NCBI RefSeq assembly: GCF_000689415.1
Contig: NZ_HG322950.1
Span: 1,364,001 to 1,428,000, forward strand
Length of the DNA: 64,000 nt
Direction: 5' to 3'
From: Pseudomonas knackmussii B13
GTDB taxonomy: Bacteria > Pseudomonadota > Gammaproteobacteria > Pseudomonadales > Pseudomonadaceae
Part shown: positions 58,769-64,000 of the stretch, piece after piece
Position numbering within the stretch: position 1 is the first letter of the stretch
Layout: every line of letters begins with the position of its first letter
The notes under the pieces: model-generated
What the model saw: the letters and a program-made list of their open reading frames with translations, nothing else
What the model was told of the DNA's origin: nothing
The model's database searches: none
Translations under genes and position numbers: made by a program

Positions 58769-59998
58769 ATGCAAGAGCGCCTCGACGGCCTGATCGAATT
58801 CTGTCGCTACCTGGTCCAGCGCTTCCGGGTCGACAAGGCCAGCGGCCACGCCGCCGCGCTGACCTACACCACGCTGTTCGCGGTGGTGCCGATGATGACC
58901 GTGACCTTTGCCATGCTCTCCGCCATCCCGGCGTTCGAGGGCATGGGCGAGCGCATCCAGCTGTTCATCTTCCGCAACTTCGTGCCGTCCACCGGCGAGG
59001 CCGTTGAGGCCTACCTGCGCAATTTCACCGCACAGGCTAGGCACCTGACGTGGCTGGGTGTGGCCTTCCTGGCAGTCACCGCGTTCAGCATGCTGGTGAC
59101 CATCGAGCGCGTTTTCAATGACATCTGGCGGGTGCGCAAACCGCGCCGTGGCGTGTCGCGCTTCCTCTTGTACTGGGCGATCCTCAGCCTGGGCCCTCTG
59201 TTGCTGGGCACCGGCTTCGCCGTATCCACTTACATCACCTCGCTTTCGTTGCTTTCCGGCCCACATCCGATGCCCGGCGCCGGGACCATATTGAAGTTCA
59301 CCCCGCTGCTGTTCAGCGTGGCGGCCTTCACTCTTATCTATTGCGCAGTGCCCAACGCGCGCGTGCCGCCCCGGCATGCGCTGGTCGGCGGAGCGTTCGC
59401 TGCGATCCTGCTGGAGGCTGCGAAGTCGCTGTTCGGTCTGTATGTCGGCCTGTTCCCGGGCTACAAGTTGATCTACGGCGCCTTCGCTACCGTCCCGCTG
59501 TTTCTGCTGTGGATCTACCTCTCCTGGCTGATCGTGCTGTTCGGCGCCGAACTGGTTTGCTATCTCTCGGCGCCGCGCGTCTGGCGGCGCAAGGCGCTGC
59601 CGCGGCTGCTCGTTCTTCTGGGGCTGTTGCGCGTGTTCTACGAGCGCCAGCGCCGCGGCGAATCCACCCGATTGGCGAATGTTCATCGGGCCGGCTGGCT
59701 GTTGCCGGAGGATGAGTGGGAGGAGTTGCTGGATTTCCTGGAGCGCGAGCAGATCGTCTGTCGCTCCAGCGGCAGCGACGATGCCTGGGTGCTGTGCCGT
59801 GACCTCGGAAGTTACAGCCTGCATCGGCTACTGAATCGCTGTCCCTGGCCGCTTCCGTGCCTGGATAAGCTGCCGGCGGAGCTGGACGAGAGTTGGTACC
59901 CGGCCCTGCGCGAGGCCCTGGAGCGTTATCAGAAAGAGCGCGAGCAGCTGTTCGGCGACAGCCTGGCGAAATGGTTGAGTCCGTCACATTCCGAGTGA
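58769..59998 (+). CDS. YihY/BrkB-family inner-membrane protein
   Basis: A 409-residue protein with the six-helix YihY domain in residues 25-280 (DKASGHAAALTYTTLFAVVPMMTV; FNDIWRVRKPRRG; YKLIYGAFATVPLFLLWIYLSWLIVLFGAE) and a soluble C-terminal 130 residues with a winged-helix look. It was once misnamed ribonuclease BN. ATG at 58769 follows AAGGA. Confidence 0.9.
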   Translation: MQERLDGLIEFCRYLVQRFRVDKASGHAAALTYTTLFAVVPMMTVTFAMLSAIPAFEGMGERIQLFIFRNFVPSTGEAVEAYLRNFTAQARHLTWLGVAFLAVTAFSMLVTIERVFNDIWRVRKPRRGVSRFLLYWAILSLGPLLLGTGFAVSTYITSLSLLSGPHPMPGAGTILKFTPLLFSVAAFTLIYCAVPNARVPPRHALVGGAFAAILLEAAKSLFGLYVGLFPGYKLIYGAFATVPLFLLWIYLSWLIVLFGAELVCYLSAPRVWRRKALPRLLVLLGLLRVFYERQRRGESTRLANVHRAGWLLPEDEWEELLDFLEREQIVCRSSGSDDAWVLCRDLGSYSLHRLLNRCPWPLPCLDKLPAELDESWYPALREALERYQKEREQLFGDSLAKWLSPSHSE

Positions 59999-60158
59999 CG
60001 AAAAAGGGCAGTTTGCGGCGAAACAGTCAGTCGGACTGAGATGGGTACAGGGCGCGCCCCGTCAATTCAGTAGTCTCGGGAGGTTGGCACACTTCTGGCT
60101 ATGTTCAGGGGCAAGAGGACATTGACGTTCAAACTAAGTTCCCCAAGGCCATTCCTTC

Positions 60159-60356
60159 ATGAACAAAGACCTGAACAAAGTCGTACACCTGCACCAACGC
60201 GACCCCCTGAGTGCGCTGGAGCGGTTGAATAGAATCACGGGTCTGCAGTTCAGCAGCTGGCCTGAATCGCTGCTGCCCAACGTCGTGCAGGAACCGGCTT
60301 TGGAGCCGGAAGCGGAAGAGTCGCTGATCGCCGAAGGCTGCCGTCACCTCGGCTGA
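60159..60356 (+). CDS. Small hypothetical protein, 65 aa
   Basis: Begins MNKDLNKVVHLHQRDPLSAL and contains RITGLQFSSWPESLL; acidic C-terminus. AAGG lies ten bases upstream. Conserved at this place near the YihY gene in Pseudomonas as I recall. Function unknown. Confidence 0.7.
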   Translation: MNKDLNKVVHLHQRDPLSALERLNRITGLQFSSWPESLLPNVVQEPALEPEAEESLIAEGCRHLG

Positions 60357-60359
60357 ACC

Positions 60360-60764
60360 TCACAGGCTCAGGCTGTTGGCCGGCAGGCGCTGGTCGCTTG
60401 CGTGGATCTGCTCCACGGCCTGGACGAACAATTCCTCGACGGTCAGGCGCGACAACTGCAGCGCTGCCCGCAATCTGATCTGTAGATCCTCGATCCTTTG
60501 CCGGAACGGCAAGCGCGCCACGCCCGAGAGCAGGATGCGCCCGTGGCCGTTCAGGCTGCCGTGATCGATCACCACTTCGCGAACCTGCTCACCGTCCCGG
60601 TAGCGCGCTATGAGCGTCACCGGCAGCTCGGCCATGCCCGGTACGAGCAGCCAGGCGGCGACGTTGTAGTCGGCCACGCGTCCACCATTGACGGTATTCG
60701 CGGTCCGGGCATTGGCCACGACGGGCGCGGGGACCTTGCTGACGAGCTGGTCGCTGGGCTGCAT
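60360..60764 (-). CDS. Hypothetical protein, 134 aa
   Basis: Soluble protein with a beta-rich centre (VADYNVAAWLLVPGMAELPVTLIARYRDGEQVREVVIDHGSLNGHGRI split over two segments) and a helical C-terminus (DLQIRLRAALQLSRLTVEELFVQAVEQI). No family recognised. ATG at 60764 is the first start after the GC-rich spacer; its stop lies three bases from the 65-residue gene. Confidence 0.7.
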   Translation of the reverse strand: MQPSDQLVSKVPAPVVANARTANTVNGGRVADYNVAAWLLVPGMAELPVTLIARYRDGEQVREVVIDHGSLNGHGRILLSGVARLPFRQRIEDLQIRLRAALQLSRLTVEELFVQAVEQIHASDQRLPANSLSL

Positions 60765-60922
60765 GAGGCTGTTCCGTTTTCGGGTGTATGGACGCCTGCT
60801 TGTCGTCCGTGGCGGTTGCCCGCGTCGTAGCTCGCGAGCGTCGGCGATTATAGGAAGGGCAGGGAGGGGGAATCCGTGAACCTTGCCGATCTTTGCTGTG
60901 ACGCTCGTCCCAAATAACGCGT

Positions 60923-62329
60923 TCAGACGATCCGCAAGGGGTGGCGGCTGACCAGTGGCGTGGCGAGATTGGCCGCGGGCAGGGCGAGGATGGTCTGGTT
61001 GTCGAAGGTAGCCAGTTGCAGCCACAGGTTCTCGCCTTCGACGAATTGCCCAACCGGCAGCCAGATGCCGTGGTACCAGCCATTGCCCGGCTCCGGGGTG
61101 CTCTGCAAGACCGCCGGGTGACGTTGCGCGTCAGGCGCACGGCGCAGCCAGACCGGGCGCGGCAGGCCCTTCAGGTAGCGCAGCCCGAGGTGCAGGCCGT
61201 CGCTGTTGAGGTGGCGCCAGCGCACTATGGCCAGGGTCGGCGCGCCCTGTTCGGCGAGGATCAGCAGCAGTTGCCCGACCGGCAGGCGTTGCGCCTGGCT
61301 GTGCTGGCAGATGACGCGAGCACCTCCTGGGCTTGCGTCCAGTTGGAGGGCCTGGCTGGCTCCGGGAGTTTTGCTCAGCAGGTGTTCCTGGATTGCCGGC
61401 AGACCGATGACCAGTTGGCAGTCGGCGGATTTCTCGGCGCGTTGATGGCGGCGCTGCTGATGGCCCAGCCAGTGCGGGCGTACGGTCTCCAGCAGCTGGG
61501 TATCGCTGGCGCTGCGCAATGGCGCCGGATCGTGGAGGGCCAGCAACAGCGCGCCAAGCTCCAGGCGTCGCAGCTGTTCGGGAGGCGCGTCGCTTGGCTG
61601 CTCATAGCCCAGGCTCGGCTGATCTTCGCCGAGGTCGACGACGTAGCCGTCCGGATCTTCCTCATCCCACGGCAGCAGCGGGGCCAGGCCCGCCAGCGGC
61701 GCCAGGGCGCCGAAAAGCCTCGCGGAATCTCCTTCTGCGAGATGGAACGGATTGCTCAGGGCCAGGAGCAAAGACTGTTGGTAGAGCCCGCGCAGGGTGC
61801 TCGCTGGCGCCGGCTCGAAGGCGGCGGCGATGGGTTCGTCCAGGCATTGCTGGTACTCGCCGATCCAGTACAGCAGATGGCTGTCACGCCAGAGCGAGCC
61901 GGGCGGCTGCTGGTACTGCTGGTAGTGCCGCAATAGCGCCTGGGCGAGGAAATGCTCGGCCATGTACAGGCACCAGGCCAGGTGCGGGCGCGAAGGCTTG
62001 TGGCCATTGAGAATCTGCAGCAGCAGGCGCTTGAAGCCCGCCGCCAGCTCGCTGCAGAAATGCGTGAACAGCGACGGCGGCGCCTTGCTGTCGCGAAACT
62101 GGCGGGCGTAGTGGCGGTATTCTTCACTAAGATTTTGCAGGGCGCGCTGCCTTTCCAGTAAGGTCAGCGCGCAGCGGTTCAGGCGGAAGAGCACAGTCAG
62201 GCTGTGCTGCAGGCCTTCGTTCGGGGGGAGAAGGCGGGCTTCTGCCAGTCCGGCCGCAAGATTGTCCGTGGCGTCGTGCACCTCTTCGAGGATGTCCGGG
62301 ACTTCCAGGCGCAGGGCATCCAGCATCAT
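60923..62329 (-). CDS. PilZ-like domain protein with large helical N-terminus, 468 aa
   Basis: Residues 1-310 are helical with many Leu/Gln/Arg and no known domain. Residues about 325-410 resemble PilZ: LQLDASPGGARVICQ fits the (D/N)xSxxG motif, followed by LPVGQLLLILAEQ and LGLRYLKGL. The preceding RxxxR arginines needed for c-di-GMP are not seen, so binding is doubtful. ATG at 62329 is chosen, a GTG at 62335 being an alternative. Divergent from the thioredoxin gene. Function unknown. Confidence 0.7.
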   Translation of the reverse strand: MMLDALRLEVPDILEEVHDATDNLAAGLAEARLLPPNEGLQHSLTVLFRLNRCALTLLERQRALQNLSEEYRHYARQFRDSKAPPSLFTHFCSELAAGFKRLLLQILNGHKPSRPHLAWCLYMAEHFLAQALLRHYQQYQQPPGSLWRDSHLLYWIGEYQQCLDEPIAAAFEPAPASTLRGLYQQSLLLALSNPFHLAEGDSARLFGALAPLAGLAPLLPWDEEDPDGYVVDLGEDQPSLGYEQPSDAPPEQLRRLELGALLLALHDPAPLRSASDTQLLETVRPHWLGHQQRRHQRAEKSADCQLVIGLPAIQEHLLSKTPGASQALQLDASPGGARVICQHSQAQRLPVGQLLLILAEQGAPTLAIVRWRHLNSDGLHLGLRYLKGLPRPVWLRRAPDAQRHPAVLQSTPEPGNGWYHGIWLPVGQFVEGENLWLQLATFDNQTILALPAANLATPLVSRHPLRIV

Positions 62330-62359
62330 GACCACCCCGCATACACGAGGAAAGAAGGC

Positions 62360-62830
62360 ATGGGAGTGCGGCTCCGTATTATGGGTGGACTGTTCATCGG
62401 CCTGATCCTGGCCGGTTGCTCAGCGGACTACGGTGTCGATCAGCATGGACAGAAAGTATCGGCATCCAGCCTAGATGGCCAGTGGCTAGTCATCAATTAC
62501 TGGGCGGATTGGTGCCCACCCTGCCGCAAGGAGGTCCCCGAATTCAACCGTTTGGTGAAAGAGCAGCAAGGCAAGCCGCTGCGCGTGCTGGGCGTGAACT
62601 ACGACGGGCTGCGCGATGCCGAGCTTAGCAAGGCGGTCGATGACCTGGGTATCGAATACACCGTGCTGGCCGACGATCCGGCCAAGCGCTTCGATTTGCC
62701 GCATAGCGAGGCGTTGCCCGTCACATTCATCGTCGACCCTAAGGGGAAGATGCGCGAACGCCTGCTCGGTGAGCAGACCGCCGCCGGTGTACAGGCGCGA
62801 CTGGCGCAATTGCAGCAGGAGGAACACTGA
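62360..62830 (+). CDS. Thioredoxin-fold (TlpA-type) lipoprotein
   Basis: A 156-residue protein with lipobox LILAGC (Cys20) and a TlpA/ResA-type domain: active site WADWCPPCRK (C52, C55), VLGVNYDGLRD, and cis-Pro loop LPVTFIVDPKG. Likely a periplasmic membrane-anchored reductant. AGGAAAGAAGG precedes ATG at 62360. Its stop overlaps the acyP start by one base. Confidence 0.9.
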   Translation: MGVRLRIMGGLFIGLILAGCSADYGVDQHGQKVSASSLDGQWLVINYWADWCPPCRKEVPEFNRLVKEQQGKPLRVLGVNYDGLRDAELSKAVDDLGIEYTVLADDPAKRFDLPHSEALPVTFIVDPKGKMRERLLGEQTAAGVQARLAQLQQEEH

Positions 62831-63105
62831 TGGGCAGAGTCTGTTTGCACGGTTTCGTCAGCGGCCGTGTGCAGGGCGTCTACTACCGCCAGAGCACCGA
62901 GCAACAGGCCGAGCGCCTGGGCGTCGATGGCTGGGTGCGCAATCTCGCCGACGGTCGCGTCGAGGTGCTGCTGGAAGGTGAGGAGGATGCCGTGCGCGAG
63001 CTGGAGCGCTGGCTGTGCGACGGGCCGGCGGATGCCGAGGTGAGCGCCGTGGACGTTCAGGAGGTGCCGGCGCAGGGCATTACCGGCTTCATCGTCCGTC
63101 GCTGA
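62830..63105 (+). CDS. acyP: Acylphosphatase
   Basis: A 91-residue enzyme hydrolysing acyl phosphates. Catalytic Arg in GFVSGRVQGVYYRQS (Arg20) and Asn in GWVRNLADGRVEV (Asn38). Translationally coupled to the thioredoxin gene (TGATG). Confidence 0.95.
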   Translation: MGRVCLHGFVSGRVQGVYYRQSTEQQAERLGVDGWVRNLADGRVEVLLEGEEDAVRELERWLCDGPADAEVSAVDVQEVPAQGITGFIVRR

Positions 63106-63139
63106 GGAATAGCCAGGCGCGCAGGGCGCCTGGTGCGAT

Positions 63140-64000
63140 TCAGTTGCTGCTGCCCGGGTCGGCTGCCAGGCGCCCGGCATCGGTCAGCAGGCGATGCAGG
63201 AACTCCTTCTGCAGTTCCGGATCGTTTCGGGTCAGCTCGATCAGGCTCTGCTCCAGTTCGCTGGCTTCTTCTTCCATGCCCAGGTCGGAAAGACGTTTGA
63301 CCCGGTGCACCCAGTGCTGCACGTCCTCGCCCTCGAGATCGTTGTAGATCAACGCGTGGGCTTCGCCGAGCTTGCTGCGCAGGGTCGGGCTGAGGGCCAG
63401 GCTGGCTTCGCCGCGGGTGTTGTCCTGCGGGTCGGTCACCCTCAGTTGCAGATGGCTTGCGCGCTTCAGCGCTTCATCGTCGAAGGGGCCTTCGAGCAGG
63501 TTCAGGCGCAGTACGCCGTGGCGGTCTGTGAGCAGGTCCTGGGTGTCCTTGCCAGTGCTCAGCTGCACCGGACGTTCAGCCCATGGCAGGCTGGAATATT
63601 CGGTGTGTTTGTTGCGCTGCTGCTCGACGATGCCGGCCAGGTTCTGTTCTGCGCGGCCGTTGGACTGCACGTTCATGAACGGATTCATGCCGTCGATGCC
63701 GTAGCTGATCCAGCCGTGGGTGACGCTTTCCGGCAGATTGCCGAGGGCAAACACGTTGACCACGTTGGCGCCGACGCCGGCAACGAAGGTGACCATGCCG
63801 GCCGGCACTTCGTACAGCTCGCGCCAGGCCTGGTAAGGCGTGTAACGGTCGTAACGGCGGGTGACCTCGAACTCGGTGACTTCGAAGGTCTTCTGCTCCA
63901 GCACGCGGATACGGCGTTGCGGCAGTTGCATCACGGCCGGCTCGCCGACTTCGATCTGCAGGCTGTGGTCGAGCAGTTTGCGCTCGACGCGTTCCTCATG
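63140..64000 (-). CDS. Hypothetical protein, 5' end cut by window edge
   Basis: The C-terminal 286 residues of a minus-strand gene; the frame stays open to base 64000 (upstream of the internal GTG at 63934 the translation reads ERKLLDHSLQIEVGEPAV). It contains YDRYTPYQAWRELYEVPAGMVTFVAGVGANVVNVFALG, a membrane-like or Gly/Val-rich segment, and a helical acidic C-terminus. I recognise no enzyme family; it occupies the position of a conserved hypothetical gene next to acyP in Pseudomonas. Confidence 0.75.
   Translation of the reverse strand, partial: HEERVERKLLDHSLQIEVGEPAVMQLPQRRIRVLEQKTFEVTEFEVTRRYDRYTPYQAWRELYEVPAGMVTFVAGVGANVVNVFALGNLPESVTHGWISYGIDGMNPFMNVQSNGRAEQNLAGIVEQQRNKHTEYSSLPWAERPVQLSTGKDTQDLLTDRHGVLRLNLLEGPFDDEALKRASHLQLRVTDPQDNTRGEASLALSPTLRSKLGEAHALIYNDLEGEDVQHWVHRVKRLSDLGMEEEASELEQSLIELTRNDPELQKEFLHRLLTDAGRLAADPGSSN

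Overview
The window is a piece of a Pseudomonas chromosome. The evidence is very GC-rich coding sequence, many paired REP elements of the TAGGAGCGAGCTTGCTCGCGAA type, and gene after gene with a close Pseudomonas counterpart: pncC-recA-recX, erdR-dgkA, finR-fpr, rhlG, mprF with its acvB-type hydrolase, gacS-ldhA, rlmD-relA-mazG, lpxO, purMN and hda. Protein lengths and order resemble the P. aeruginosa branch, but the blocks are arranged differently and I do not name a species.

Positions 1-4000 are an accessory island lying immediately upstream of pncC (cinA) and recA. The mutS-cinA interval is a known docking site for prophages and phage-tail-like bacteriocins in Pseudomonas. What is visible here is the 3' part of a umuC-type polymerase gene, two small or unknown genes, a possible PD-(D/E)XK-like protein, a winged-helix-type protein preceded by four GGGAG...CTCCC dyads, a GNAT-like protein, a 55-residue ORF and a strong terminator. 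About 340 bases without a gene separate this from the core genome.

Positions 4378-25126 hold DNA repair genes (pncC, LexA-boxed recA, recX), a LOG-family protein, a beta-CASP RNase and a phosphoketolase-like enzyme, then tapT, a DMT transporter, erdR, dgkA, the divergent finR/fpr pair, trmO, rhlG, an ArnT-like glycosyltransferase, yehS, rimO and kup. Positions 25127-31899 hold a REP cluster, a cytochrome b561, the mprF-acvB lipid aminoacylation/deacylation operon, two tandem initiator tRNA genes and dinB.

Positions 31958-38221 form a glycine-cleavage module: the sigma54 activator gcsR, three operator copies, a -24/-12 promoter and gcvH-gcvP-gcvT, with a terminator-like hairpin between gcvP and gcvT. 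Positions 38339-50900 hold a lipoprotein pair, ldhA downstream of gacS, a two-component system, cysM, rlmD, relA and mazG. Positions 51010-64000 hold lpxO, envelope and hypothetical proteins, purM followed by an apparently frameshifted purN, hda, a wrbA/arsC operon, a YihY-family membrane protein, a PilZ-like protein, a thioredoxin lipoprotein, acyP, and a protein cut by the right edge.

Most of the window is ordinary core genome. The points most worth following are the purN frameshift, the dyad cluster in front of the island's DNA-binding gene, the gcv regulatory region with its internal hairpin, the divergent phosphoketolase, and a long dyad between finR and fpr. I did not find a clearly new multi-gene system.
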